A DNA stretch of 64,000 nt from Druceiella hillmani (taxonomy: Eukaryota; Arthropoda; Insecta; Lepidoptera; Hepialidae): the NCBI GenBank assembly GCA_039881145.1, contig JAYKKI010000016.1, forward strand, positions 15,078,501-15,142,500. The letters run 5' to 3'. A program made the translations under genes and the position numbers. Below, piece after piece: positions 51,266-63,928 of this stretch. The notes below the pieces were generated by a model, which saw only the letters and a list, made by a program, of their open reading frames with translations, was not told where the DNA came from and did not search any database. The stretch's first letter is position 1; the number at the start of each line of letters is the position of its first letter.

Positions 51266-53139
51266 GTAACCGCCTTTAGAGAACCGATATAAATATACAA
51301 AAAATAATGAAAAAACAAAGGTTTTAAAAGACTACGTAATGGTTCTGGACTACGTACTTCAGGTAATTTCCTTATTGTGTATGTTTTTGAAACTAAAACT
51401 TTAGCCGTTAATGTGACTTAAATGTACATAAAACATACTTATACATTTTTCGAAAAATATCGAGATAATTTGCAAAAAATTGTAGAAAAGCTTCCGTTCT
51501 AACCTTGAAAGACAGAAGAAAAATTATGAAGGGAAGTTAGGAGAAGAATGACTTTTTAATAAAAAATTTTTAATAATTAAGCCAATCAGTTCTAGAACTA
51601 AACGAAGAAGATTTATAAAAGGATGAACAATGTTTCAAAATGAGAAGCATACGTTTGTTTTACGAATATAAATATAGCCAAAATTTCACGACTCTGGAAC
51701 AATATTAAAAAAAGATATTTGAATTGTTAAAAATATCATACAGTGTATAAATTTATATTAAAAATTAATTATTTTTTATTTTTGCAAAAAGGGTATTAAA
51801 ATTAGTAAAACAAAAAATATTATCACAGAATAACGTCGACGATTTCAACATGCCTTTGCCGTTAAGTTGGATCAACGAATATTTTAAACTCGAATTCCCA
51901 TAAAGTTAAATTTGATCATCTATTATTCATGAAGCGAATGCGCTCACTTGAACTGAATTAATATTCAGAAATTGATTCGAGAAGAATGGTCTAACGGACA
52001 CTCCGCATAAAATGTGTCTTTAATAAATGCATTCAGTTCTGTTTATATTCAAGAATTCAATCTTAACTTTACTCGCAATTAAAGTAAACAATTATATTAT
52101 TGGTTATCTAAAAAAAGGGAAAAATTTATAAAGCTAGTAATATTTGTAGCCTCACAAATATTTAAGTGGCGTATTTATCTAGAAAACGTGTATTATTACA
52201 AATGTACATGTAAACTAGTATGAATAATTCTAGTATGAATTTTCATGTAAAGTTTAGTTTAAACTGAGTAATTTCTTACATTTATTTAACCATGTAAATA
52301 ACGTATATGCCATATCTTATAAAGTTTAAACATTCAACTTATTTCTCATTTTTTATGGTAAAATATACATTCTCTGGTATATTTAAAATCTTAAATTGTT
52401 GAACTATTAAACAGAAATTATTCTTACGTAGGAAACTATTGAATGATTTTATATAGCATGTTTTAAAAACATTTCAGCCTTAAAGATTTCAATTCGTAAA
52501 TAATACGTCTGGTTTCAGGCGTGTGTAAATAATATATCTTTATTTGCAGATGCCATAAATTGTAAGCATTATACTATTTAAAACGTGGTAGAATATAAAT
52601 TTACCAATGTTTGCAAAATTTTGAACTATCGGATACAGAGGATTGAACAGAACATAGTTAATTTATTTAAAGAAAAGTAGATAGTTTTAAGATCTGTATC
52701 AAATATGATAATCAACATTATGATAATCAACATTAGAAAATTCTCCCAACAGGGAATTGGTAAATAATTTTCATTTCAATTTGCCAAGTAATTTTAAATT
52801 TGTAGAAAACATGCGAGTAATTCTCGATATATTTTACAACGAGGATCCCAGAAATACAGCTATTGCAATTCTTGATGTCAGCGAGTAGAAAAAGGACGTA
52901 CGAGAAATACGATTTTTATATCTTCTGCCATAAACCATAATAATTACACAAAAAAGAGTGACATTACCTTATGAGTGGTCCGATGTTTAAATTTAATGCT
53001 CATGCCTAATTAAATTCTTTCTGAAATAAGTAGGTTCTTTATGCACAGAGGCAGCGATATGGAGACCACTTTGATTGCATATGTTTTAGCACCCCATATT
53101 TTGATTACATTTACTTAAGTTACTTAACAATTATTTAAA
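51266..53139. other. Intergenic, no gene seen
   Basis: AT-rich. A 14-bp direct repeat (ATGATAATCAACATT) occurs near 52706-52734. Confidence 0.4.
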
Positions 53140-54960
53140 TCATGCACCCTCTTCCGGGTCTACGCACGCTACTGTAAATTCTGTTTCGTTGGTAGACATG
53201 GTCACATTTGCTTTGCACGGCTGGACCGGGTAATGGCGGCTCCCTTCTTGAGGTATGTGTATCCAGTTACTGAGGGTTTGGTTTTTACTACGTTTGCATA
53301 GTCGGCGCTACTATTGATTATGTCAGTGGAATTTGTACTATGTTTATAATGCAATCCAAGTTCCTTAGTTTCCATTAAATACTTCAGTATTTTCTTCGCT
53401 ATATTCCGGTGATACTCGTTGTAACAGATTAAAAATCTACTCAACTGACTTACAGAGAACATAACGTCAGGTCACCTCTTAATTGTTGCACAGATTGGTG
53501 ATCCCAATATTTCTTTCTAATTAACTTATCAGTTATTCAATAAATATTTTGAGTGGAACTGTGATTGCTGAATTTCTCTGTTTACATCGCAATGACACTA
53601 ATCACAGGACATGACTCTAGATAAAAGTTTACTTAATAGGTATTAATTACCTTATTTAGGACTTATTTCTCATTTGAAAATTACCCTAGATTCGTAGAAA
53701 TAGAATTGGCTTCCATTAACTTTTCAAATATAAACACATTTAGCTTTATTTTACGGTGTTATTATGTATTTTTATGTCTTAAATCATCACATAAGAACGT
53801 TGTGGTAAATTAAATTTTTTCTACCTTAAACGAATGGAAACATATCTCATTATGGGGAAAATTTATCTTCATAATCGATGTCTTCAATTTATGTGTACTA
53901 TTTTATACAAAGCCGGGGTTTATAGCGTAGACAAATTGTCCTTGATGACAAATTGACTTGTCCTTGATGCGAAACACCCAGGTTTAGCTATAGGTTTAGC
54001 ATTCTGAGTTCTTTTTACCAGTAATATCTTGTCTTTTGATTTACAATTTCCACCCCTCGGAGTTAGCTAAATTTATTACTCCTTCGTAGTTGAAAAGCTC
54101 AAGCTTCATACCTTGAGAAATTTTAATAATAAATTTCTTCAGTTATTTTGGAACGGTTTGTTGTTTTTTTGATCTTTTTATAATATTTGACGTTTTCAAA
54201 TTAAACTCAGAGTCTTCAGAGATATTTGCAGGTATTTCAAGAGTTCTTAGTAGTATGTTACAGAGGATTCATATTTAGTCTCTCTCAATTTTATTTGAAC
54301 ATATTTTTCTTTAGGTCGGATTTGTTGAAGTCTCCATCTGTGCTTTTCATTAGTATTCTGGAGTTAGGTTTTATGAATCTGCACCGCATTGTATTTTCAC
54401 AGTATTGGATTAAGTTTGATTTTCTTGATTTCAGATTTCATTTCCTTATCTTTTTCCTCGATAGATGAATCATAAGAACAATGAGTAGCCAAAGACTTTC
54501 AGATTATTCATATTTCTTTCTTTTATTGACTATATTTCTTCTAGAAGAACGTATATCAATGCCAGTTTTATTGCCATTTTGGTAAGATAAACAGTTATAT
54601 GTATTACTTTTGCCCAATATTCGTTTGGTAGTGTGACCTCGATCATTTTTCCTTTTCCACTAATGTTCTGTTCATGCCTTCTACCACTCTATTCTTTCTA
54701 ATCGTGCACACCGTATTTGGTGTTTGGTGTATAATCCAGCCCTTTATACGAAATCAGACTAATTTTGGTTAGGTAATCAAGTTCGATATTAGATTTGAGA
54801 CATTTTATAATAACGTTCATATGGTTTTCTACTAGATTTTTCAACTCTCCAAATTATTCTATTTCATTTGATTTTTTTAAAGAGCATAGGGTTTTTCGAA
54901 TAACTGTTTACAAATGTAGAATTTTCCTACTTAAAATGTATATTAGGGGCTAGAATACTA
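53140..54960 (-). pseudogene. Ty1/copia retrotransposon relic (integrase, RT start, RNase H)
   Basis: Read on the minus strand from high to low coordinates. About 54960-54780: integrase core with FGELKNLVENHMNVIIKCLK, then SNIELDY where SDNGGE is usual. About 54760-54650: YTPNTKYGV-like and RKNRVVEGMNRTLVEKEK. About 54640-54540: LPNEYWAKVIHITVYLTKMA. About 54510: NNLKVFGYSLFL. About 54000-53960: WVFRIKDKS, the start of the reverse transcriptase. Then most of the RT, including its catalytic motif, is absent. At 53470-53140 RNase H homology resumes: RPDVMFSVSQLSRF, CYNEYHRNIAKKILKYLMET, KELGLHYKHSTNS, SADYANVVKTKPSVTGYTYL, GAAITRSSR and, after a frameshift, TMSTNETEFTVAC. There are many stops and frameshifts, and no long terminal repeats were identified. 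It is an old, internally deleted copy. Confidence 0.85.
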
Positions 54961-55017
54961 AGTTTGTATATATATTATTTTCTTTCTAAAATCAAACGCT
55001 TGCAGAAGCAATACGCA

Positions 55018-55022
55018 TATAT

Positions 55023-55080
<58 letters not shown>
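55018..55080. repeat. (TA)n microsatellite
   Basis: Uninterrupted TA array adjoining the 5' side of the copia relic. Confidence 0.95.
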
Positions 55081-55083
<3 letters not shown>

Positions 55084-56032
55084 AGAGATATTTGTGTGTT
55101 GCTTTTTTATTTTTCAATATTTCAATATTTATTGATAGGGCATACAGTCTCGGGACTAATTATATGGAAAATTACTACGGTACATACCCAAAACAGTTGA
55201 TTTCATTCATTGATGTTGGTTGACTAAAATATATGTTATGAGTGGTCTTCAAGCAAGTGCTCTGTGGTGAGCTACTGTCGAAAATGTGGTCCTCTTGAAT
55301 ATGAATACACAATAGGAGGGATGCCTCTTTGCCGACATGTTGAAGATGTAATCCAATATGTTACTTTGTACCGATCATATCTACTGTTAATACATTATTA
55401 AATTAACCAGTGTTTTGCTGCACAAACGTTGTTGAACGGTAGCATGGCGATGAAGTATCATATTTTCACTTACCTTGCCCATTGCAGAGATTTGACACCA
55501 AAGTTGAAACAAGGCTACGGGATATTATTATTCGCTTATCCTTTTCAACTGAATATTGGAGGTTACAGCGTGCTTTTTGTTGAACTTTAGTTGAGTTACG
55601 AATGAGTATCGACCAATAACTAACACAGATGTGTATAGAGACTCATATGTTTTAAATAACATTGTTAGACTCAATTTGCAAAAAATTATTTCTAGTAGTG
55701 TCATGTATAGTCGGCGCGTTACTATGCATGTCATAATCAGTTAACTCACTTGGCACATTGACGACGGGATTCAATATACTTGTTAAAATTATTGTATTTA
55801 ATATGGAGAATATAGAAATAATATTGCTACCGGTGTACTTGAATGTAACTGCTAGACTAAAATATCAACTAAATTATCAACGTGAACAAAGTAAAAATCC
55901 AAATCTTTGTAGCAAAATCCAATGGAATATATTAAGGTATAGAAATACATAGTGTAAAGCAAATATAGTGTTAAGTATAGAGTTAAGTGTTAAGTTTTTT
56001 AGTTATAATTTCATCAAATTTAAAAGAGTTTT
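55081..56032. other. Intergenic; GC-richer patch 55230-55560 unexplained
   Basis: The patch shows broken frames (for example VMSGLQASALWWATVENVV on the plus strand) suggestive of decayed transposon coding sequence, but I cannot name a family. Confidence 0.35.
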
Positions 56033-56111
56033 TAAATTTAAAAGCTTTCTGATTGTATACGCGACATCTACATACGTCGTGTATACAATCAGAGATCTTT
56101 TATGAAATTTA
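56033..56111. repeat. Extended imperfect inverted repeat (hairpin)
   Basis: TCTGATTGTATACGCGAC at 56048-56065 faces 56076-56093 with one mismatch (G-T) over 18 bp and a 10-nt loop. Pairing extends outward through AAAGCT/AGATCTTT and TAAATTTA-like ends, giving arms of about 36-39 bp. It may be a miniature foldback element or small-RNA precursor. Confidence 0.8.
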
Positions 56112-59100
56112 TTTCTTATTTCCAGAACAATAATATGTAGCGTTGTCTTATCATACAAGCTCGTGTATCTTTAAATTAGCTATTCTTGCAGAGTTAATAG
56201 TATTTATATTGTCCAATTTATTCCATTTTTTCAGTTATTTCCAGGTAACATTATTCTTAATTTGTTGTAAAGGAACGCATACCTAGAAAATTAATAAATA
56301 AATTTTATATTGCATTATATTTTTTTTATTTTTAAAAATAATTTCATTTTCTACTTAGATAATTTCTACTCATTATCCATTATACATACACATTGTGATT
56401 AAAAAATGTATACTTCCACCCTTAGGTTCAAAGCAATGAACTGCCAATTAGATGTAATACTACATCACGAGGACTTTATTAATAATTAATTCAGCGGTAG
56501 ATTTTCCTCTCGATATACCCAAAATTGAATGTATTGAATTATAAAATATCTAATGAAACCGGAAAACTTTGCAATAATCGATGTAAAAATATGTTGGTAA
56601 TAAAATAAATTCGACAGGCAGGTGTTGAATTTCTACTGAAAATGGCTCGTAGTAAGTTTTGTTTGAAACATAACAAAAATATTTATTACGTACTGGCCTT
56701 TGCAATATTGATGACGGCAATTTATAATTGTATATTGCAATGAATAACTCCGTCAGTCTTTTTAAATACATTTTAAACGGATTTTCTCTAATAGACCTCA
56801 TTTATTATCGACGAAGAGTTAATACAATTTTGTTCATTATGAGAGATATTTATAAAAGTTGTAGAAACTAAGTATCTATTGGATAATTCAGCAGAATCAA
56901 ATAGCATAGCATAGCTTGGAATGCACTAATTTGCGACTAAGTTAAAAAAAAGATGATAGAAAATATTTTATTATAAATATATGTATTTATTAACTATTTT
57001 ATTAACTATGCGAAATTTTTGGGTAGTTACAAGATTGAGTGTTATGTTTCTTTACTATAATTAATCCATTATCCGTTTTCTGATCTCTGAAGTTTTCACC
57101 ATAGAAAATATTATTGTTAATATTTAGTTGAGACATCATCAATTTCATTGCAATAACAATTTTTAAAGCACTCCATTATAAATCCTGAAGCTTATTAGAT
57201 TTTTATTGCAACTTGGTTTTGCAATTTACAATTTTCAACGCAACGCCTCAATTTTTACCCGTACTTCTCTCATAATATTTATTTCTGAAACCCGTAATAT
57301 TCGGATAAAAAATTTCAAATACAACTTATATTTGTATATCTTTTCTTACACTCTTCATTAAGATCTTATTTGGATCTAATAAGCAGCGATTAACTTCAAA
57401 GCATTGTTTGCCATATATCCTTTAATATTTTTTGTATTTCCTAATTGGATCTACAATTGGAACTTTACCTTGGAAATAATACTGATAAACATGAGGGTTA
57501 CAATTAATATATTGACACTTTATGTAACACGCTTCATATTTTTATGATTATTTTTATATCATAGAAATATTTTACTTTAGATAGAAAGTCACTAAGAGAA
57601 ATTTGCTGTAGTATGCGATTAAAATGTGTTTGTTCATTAATTCAGAACACATGTTCGAAATGCAATGTCAAAAACACAACCAAATAAAAGAATAATGATG
57701 AAGTAAGACAAGACAGTTTATTTAAAATGGGACTTACGATTTTGAAATCTTGATAAAATATGAATTGTATATCTGAAAATAAATAATCGCAAATAAAATG
57801 TTTTCATAGTTGGAAAAAGTATTATTTAGTATATTTTCTGCTGGCACTGGTGATTTTTAGTTTTGATTTAAATTTTATGGTTTAAATAACTATTAATTTT
57901 CTAGTAAGTTGCAACAACTAATATGTTAACTAGAGCATAAATACAAGACCATGATTTTCAGAAATTAAAATAAGATATTCCTCGTCTGTGAAAACAACAA
58001 TGGATTTTTTTTTTAAATTAGTATTTTAAAACAATATTTGTAATTTGACAAGTACTTCGTTGTTTTCTTATTAATAAAAGTTGTACTGTTTAAAAAATAA
58101 ATTAGAAAAATTAAAAACATTACATATTAATGTCTCTAGGTAAATTACAAAACGAAAAGTTAACGCGTAACTTTTGAATAATCATAAAAGAATTCACCAT
58201 AGTTAGGACTAAAATACGATACTCGTGTTTTCCCCGCATGGCTTACACTCTATTATAATGCAAAATCTGCTATAGGATTTTATAATATTTCATGTAATTT
58301 AAATCGAATAAAGTGTTCAAAAATTTCCTAACACATTTTTGCATAAATTATTATGGATTTTGTTGCAATTAAATAATAAATATGCATAATTTTTGTAACG
58401 CAATAAACACAAAATTTCAGCTATGGTGCGAAAACGAAAACTTCATAACTTTCGTATTATCAAATATCTGTCAAAATGTAAAGAAAGTCAACAAATTAGA
58501 TTGAAATATCTATCCTAAAATATTACGAGTAAATACTCGCTGCTTGCTCCGTAAATTAATTCTGGTAAAAATTAATTACACTTTGTAAATATTAAACATT
58601 TATTCCATACCGGTATACAACGCAACATCTTGTTAGGGTCAGGGTAAACACAGATGACGGCATACTTCATTACCCTGCTTGGTTTATTTCACTTTTCAGT
58701 AATCTCACTGCGGAATATTCATAAAGAGAGCAAAATTATTGAATATTCGGTGGCAATTAGATGAATATTATAATGACTTGTGTTATTTTGAGTTAAACCT
58801 GATGGAGAGGAGGAATTTCATTAGTGAATGTGTAATATTTACTTTCTGAATCGTTCTTTCCACCTGGTTTATATTCTCATTCTTTCAGTACTATATCAAT
58901 TGAAGAATTATTAAAATTGTGCAAGTTTTATTAAACCAAATTAAATTTAATTATAATCAGTTATAATTCTAAATGAAATACTTCGAGATTAGGCGAAAAC
59001 CTTTTTATTTTAAAAATATCCATTTATCTAAAGGCTGGCGTCTTTTGCCTGTTTTTATTGTAAACTAATTTTACGGTCGTTGTATATGTATTGTACCAAA

Positions 59101-59635
59101 TGAAGTTAACTCTCAACTCAGCCATCACATGCGAATTTTACACACATATTTAAATAATAATTTCACTTTACTTTATTACCTTCAAAACCACTATTTAGCT
59201 GCACAATATGTAATAAACTATGTTTTATTGTGCAATAACCTATATTTGCAACCGCAAAATTTCCTCAGTAGATGTTAACTTAATATACAACTAAATAAGC
59301 AAAATTTAAATAACAAATTTTCTAACGTAATTTGATCTAAAGAAACCTAAGTTAAAAATGATTAAAGTCGTGTTAAGTCTCATTTGGATTTAGTAATCAA
59401 TAATTACGGAATATTACTTAGCACAAGGATGGGTTAAGGAGTATTAAAAAAAATTATCTTCAAATAAACTTAGAGGGGAAGTTATTTCATATTTTTATTT
59501 ATTTTTTACTCCACATCCACAATTTATTCTGAACTAAAACGGCGACTATAAATGAAATTGTACAAGTATAGAAATAATGCACAACCAACAAATAACAAAA
59601 AATAAGCACAAAAATATCGAATGGAATAGAAATAG
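56112..59635. other. Intergenic, no gene seen
   Basis: 3.5 kb of AT-rich DNA. A 14-bp match to the foldback arm (AATACTACATCACG, 56457-56470) is too short to call an element. Confidence 0.4.
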
Positions 59636-59719
59636 GAAGTAGAAATAATATTACATCACGTAGTTTCAATTAATTGTGAATAATGAATTTCTTCAAAATT
59701 AACGCCAGATATATTCAGC
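59636..59719 (-). mobile_element. Foldback Penelope-like element, copy 6, truncated
   Basis: Only the outer part of one arm (AGTAGAAATAATATTACATC, ACGTAGTTTC) and the tail (to ATATATTCAG at about 59719) remain. Truncation is on the side away from the tail, as expected if insertion starts at the tail end. No target duplication was seen. Confidence 0.75.
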
Positions 59720-59849
59720 GTCATATGTGTTATTTTAGTGTCGTATTTTATGAACGTCGTGTATGTTATTACAATTTACATAAGTAATGCTCTTATGAGT
59801 GATATTTGCAATACATGGATATTGTGTGATTTTATATCTAGAAACGAAA

Positions 59850-60058
59850 CATTAACTACGTGATTCAGTATTATTTCTACTTTCTTTAATTTCTTTACCG
59901 CGACCTAGGTTTCGTTGTATTACAACATCTTCAGGTGGGCAATTAAAAAAGATCTTTGCTAATATCCCACCTAAAGATGTAACGCTACGAATACTAGGTC
60001 GTGGTAAAGAAATTAAAGAAAATAGAAATAATAATACATCACGTAGTTTCATTTAATT
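59850..60058. mobile_element. Foldback Penelope-like element, copy 7, no tail
   Basis: Both arms are present with a central loop near 59950, but no tail on either side and no clear target duplication. The left arm retains an intact core on the minus strand (with CGCGG for CGTGG). The right arm is damaged (CUAAAGA, shortened stem II, GAAUA). It lies only 131 bp from copy 6. Confidence 0.8.
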
Positions 60059-60800
60059 GGGAACATATGACGTTAATAAAATAAAATAAAGTGTGTCTAA
60101 ACACTGATATTAATATTTCTCACAAAGTTTTTAACCTATCGTTTTAATGAAAATAGTCAATTTAACGGTAGTCATTTCAAGTGTAGCCACTTCGACAATT
60201 TGTAAAATAGATTTTCTGCATAAAATTATAGTACGCGCTTTGAAAAATATGGGTATAAAATTCAACATTGAACTTTGTAGATGTGATAAAGTTGTAGAGT
60301 AAAAATGTGACGTTATAAGTGGAAGCAGGTAGATCAATCTGGATTAAGTACATGGACGAAATTTTCTGGCCATGAATACATTGCATTCAGAGAATCTGAA
60401 ATTAATTTTTTATTAAGTTTATTCTATTCGAAATGATTAAATTTGTATTTAATCGATGTAAATAAGCAGCATGCATATTTAGCATTAAGGAAACTTTAGT
60501 ACATTTTTATAGAAATTATGATAATATCTACAATGTGTAGACCACTATTAGAGCGGTATTGTACAAGAAAACTTGGACACAAGGAAATCCCCGGCATTAT
60601 TTGTGCCTGGAAGGCATAAACCCACGATGCAGATTTTAGGATGCGTCGATTAGAGGCATATATGAAGATTTTTTCAGTGCCAGAATTAATGGAGAATTAT
60701 GTAGGCGGTTTTACTTCTATGAAATTGAGTAAAAGTCTGTAGCACGGATTCTATTATTCGCTGTTGTTCAGATATTCGTCACACACATAGATATATCAGG
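60059..60800. other. Intergenic; GC-richer patch 60540-60740 unexplained
   Basis: The patch contains short open stretches (for example RLEAYMKIFSVPELMENYVG on the plus strand) of unknown origin. No domain was recognised. Confidence 0.35.
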
Positions 60801-60812
60801 TAATATATACAT

Positions 60813-60867
<55 letters not shown>
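60801..60867. repeat. (CA)n(TA)n microsatellite
   Basis: CA repeats followed by TA repeats. Confidence 0.95.
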
Positions 60868-60869
<2 letters not shown>

Positions 60870-61339
60870 CAGAAATAAAGTACACTAGAAGTGTATATGG
60901 AATCTTCATAGTGTGAGTTGTATTAAAATTTGTCAATGTATTTAAGATATGGTAGTTTTTAAGCATCATATATATCTCTCTTTAGAAAAAAGCTCCATGT
61001 TTTTTAATGTTTCTTTTGTCACTAAATTTGTAATCATTAATTTTTTTTTATTTGTAGTTTGTGTTTGAATAACGTACTTAATTTAGATAATTTAATAATA
61101 CGGGAATATGTAAAGATTTAAACCCACAGAGTTCTATGTAAATTAAAGTGCTATTCTCCACAATAAATCTTATTTCAAATTGACTGACCAAAGATCTATG
61201 GTTTGGTGATCCTGTTTAGTATAAATCTGTTATGAATAACTGTAAAATTGCTTTCAAATTTAAGAAAGACGCTCCGAGATGGAAATTTTGTTCTATACCT
61301 GACAAAACAATTTATTTGCCGTAATTAGATATAGCGCGA
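60868..61339. other. Intergenic, no gene seen
   Basis: AT-rich, with nothing recognised. Confidence 0.4.
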
Positions 61340-61340
61340 C

Positions 61341-61421
<81 letters not shown>

Positions 61422-61444
61422 TATATATATATACATATATATTT
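61340..61444. repeat. (TA)n microsatellite with ACACAC blocks
   Basis: TA array with two interrupting CA-rich blocks (ACACACATACAT near 61367 and ACACAC near 61411). Confidence 0.95.
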
Positions 61445-61950
61445 TATTTTTTTTAAGGTAAGTAAATATTAATATCTACAAGTGACTTCCTTTGTTACTA
61501 TTTTAGCAAATATGCACTAAACAAACTAAAATGGTACAATTAAGTAATATTGAATAATTTTAAAAATATCGAAATGGGTAAAGTTTTAAAAATGTTTTCC
61601 TATTAATAAAATAAAAACAAAGTGACACTTTTTCTAAGTAGGTAAAAGGTAAGCACGAAAATATTTTATAAAGCCATGTATTCACATTTTATGAACCGAA
61701 CATAGTATTATTATCTTTTACAATATCAGCAAGCAACTGCAATAAAAATATTGATATCAATACACATATATTTTGGTAAAAGAAACAAGTCCAAAAAATT
61801 CATAGAGCCTGATATAGATTAATTAGAAAAGACCTCTGAAAATATTCAAATACAACAAACTTTACTAAAATCAAATCTGACTAGAAATTAAAACGTCCAA
61901 TCAATACAAGACCTTCCCACGCGTCGTAAACACAAGTTCAATAGAATCTC
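61445..61950. other. Intergenic, no gene seen
   Basis: AT-rich, with nothing recognised. Confidence 0.4.
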
Positions 61951-62083
61951 GCGCCCGCTGGGCGCATCGCTGAGCATTTGCTCGCTTTAAAACGTAAGCT
62001 GCTTGTCACGTACAACTCCATCGATATTATTCTATAGTGGGCACTACAGTATGCTTCATTTCTACTAACAGAGAAGAGCTTTT
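61951..62083 (+). repeat. Dispersed repeat A, copy 2
   Basis: Plus-strand counterpart of 4573-4714, about 57 kb away and in opposite orientation. It starts with the dyad GCGCCCGCTGGGCGC, absent from copy 1 in that form, and ends AACAGAGAAGAGCTTTT. Confidence 0.65.
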
Positions 62084-63175
62084 CGGCTTATAACGAGAGA
62101 ATAGATAGATCTAACGAAAAAATCGATATTATTTACCGATCGAATCTTGATTAGGAAAGACACATTTAAATCCTAATTCGCTCAATTAGTTACAGATGTA
62201 TTAAGACATAGTATTGAAGATTCATAAGTTCGTCTTGTAGAATTTGCATTCAATGATTATTTTTTTTAATTTTCTAATTTAGTAAATGTATTTTTGTGCA
62301 TCTATTATGTCAGAAATTTTACATTTGGGCAAGGCTATGCTTTTTAAACTTAATTTAATATTACCTAATTAGATAACAAATTCATTTTAAGTCAAAAGGG
62401 TTGAAACAACTCAGAAATTGTTAAATCCATTTATTTTAATTCCATGTTATGTATAATTGATCTAATAATATAAGTATATCTTTGAATCTTTCTCTCTTGA
62501 ATGGTAAAACTGTGGGCGGCTTTCAGTTTTATGTTACGGCTTTGTAATTCAGTGATGAATTAATTACCTTACTTGTTTCACTACTTTCAATTGCTTCGAT
62601 GCAGTCAGGTTTTAGTATTTTATAACTTTGTTTTTAATTTATCCTTATTAGAAGATTAAGTTCATATATATTATTCAAAACCGGGTGCATATAGAAATTT
62701 GTATTTTTCTCTATCTTTTTTGACAAAATACCGCAAAAATGTATTTCTGCCACTACAAAAATCTAACCTAACTTACAATAAATACCACGGATTGATAACT
62801 CATTTGTTAAAATCGGTTAAGCACTTTTTGGTTTACGATAAAACATCCACATATAGATACATACATAGATTGTTAAATTCAGTACCCTTCCTTTGCTGCA
62901 CCATGATAAGGTAAAAATCAATTGGTGTGATATATCCTGTTTAAGGGTGTTTGCCTCTAAAAACTTTCATTGGATTCCATTTAATTTACTAAATAGAATG
63001 TGAGTGCAACGCATTAAATTAAAATCATTGTTCAATCCACGTTCGGAGGTAAAATGTCCATAAAACTCTGTCAGAATGCTAATTACTATACATTATAGTC
63101 GAACAGATTTCATTGCTGTATCTAATTTGAGCTATACTTGTATGGCGATATTATTCACATCTGATTAATCTACTA
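62084..63175. other. Intergenic, no gene seen
   Basis: AT-rich. The 71-residue frame at 62699 shows no domain. Confidence 0.4.
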
Positions 63176-63454
63176 TTATAGAAATTTTGTATTTTGATTC
63201 GGGTTCTTCTGTAACATCGTCTCTATTAAATGGAATTTGGTAATATTTTTTTTTATTTGGCGCAATTTTTTGCACACCTCAAATTTGTCTTCCCCAGTCC
63301 TACATCTGACCAATAATTCTACTGGACTGTTAAGGACGAGCTCAGGTAAGGTATAAAAACATTCAAAATGTGAGCTTACAGACGCATAATGTTTACATTT
63401 TGGTCCCGGAAATTCATTAGTGAGGAGGATCAACGACGAATTATTCAGAAACAA
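63176..63454 (-). CDS. Unrecognised 92-codon ORF
   Basis: Composition is more protein-like than most chance frames here (for example VELLVRCRTGEDKFEVCKKL, then RQIKKNITKFHLIETMLQ) with five Cys residues. No signal peptide, membrane segment or known domain was recognised. It could be a chance frame, an exon, or part of an unknown transposon, since a LINE-tail-like sequence begins about 90 bp away. Confidence 0.15.
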   Translation of the reverse strand: MFLNNSSLILLTNEFPGPKCKHYASVSSHFECFYTLPELVLNSPVELLVRCRTGEDKFEVCKKLRQIKKNITKFHLIETMLQKNPNQNTKFL

Positions 63455-63539
63455 GTTTTTGCAAAGAATCTAACAAAGCTTTTGCAAAACTAACATCTAA
63501 CAACATAAATTTGCATATCTGGAGCATATGCTCAGGTAC

Positions 63540-63720
63540 AAAAGGTCTGTTTGTCTATTTATTGCTTTATCTCTTTGTCTGTGCGCACCTTTGTTATGTA
63601 CGCTAATCTTAGTAACGGCTAAACCGATTTGAATGCGGTTTTCAGTGATGTATTTTGATTAGCTTGGGCAAATATTTACGTTTTCATTCAGTCGGTTCAC
63701 AAATAAAAAATATAAGTCGA
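63540..63720 (+). repeat. LINE-tail-like fragment
   Basis: Contains GTCTGTTTGTCTATTT, CTTTGTCTGTGCGCACC, GTAACGGCTAAACCGATTTG and AATGCGGTTTTCAGTGATG, the phrase order of RTE-type LINE or related transposon 3' regions common in insects. The family is not certain. Confidence 0.5.
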
Positions 63721-63927
63721 CCTTTAGGTTCATTGCGCAACCTAATATCAGAATCAGCAGAACCGATTTTACTGCCAACGCCATCTAGTAGAGTTTTTAG
63801 TAAACTTTATGTATAAAGAGTTCTGAGAGAAGAAAGAAGTGTGAAATATAATTTACATATTTCCTCATATTAATATCTCTTTGGTTTATTCATCATAACG
63901 CAGACCAAATTTTAAACAGAAACTAGG

Positions 63928-63928
<1 letters not shown>

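Noticed and set aside
56457..56470. AATACTACATCACG, identical to part of the foldback arm
   Set aside because: Only about 14 bp match and flanks differ; too short to call an eighth copy.
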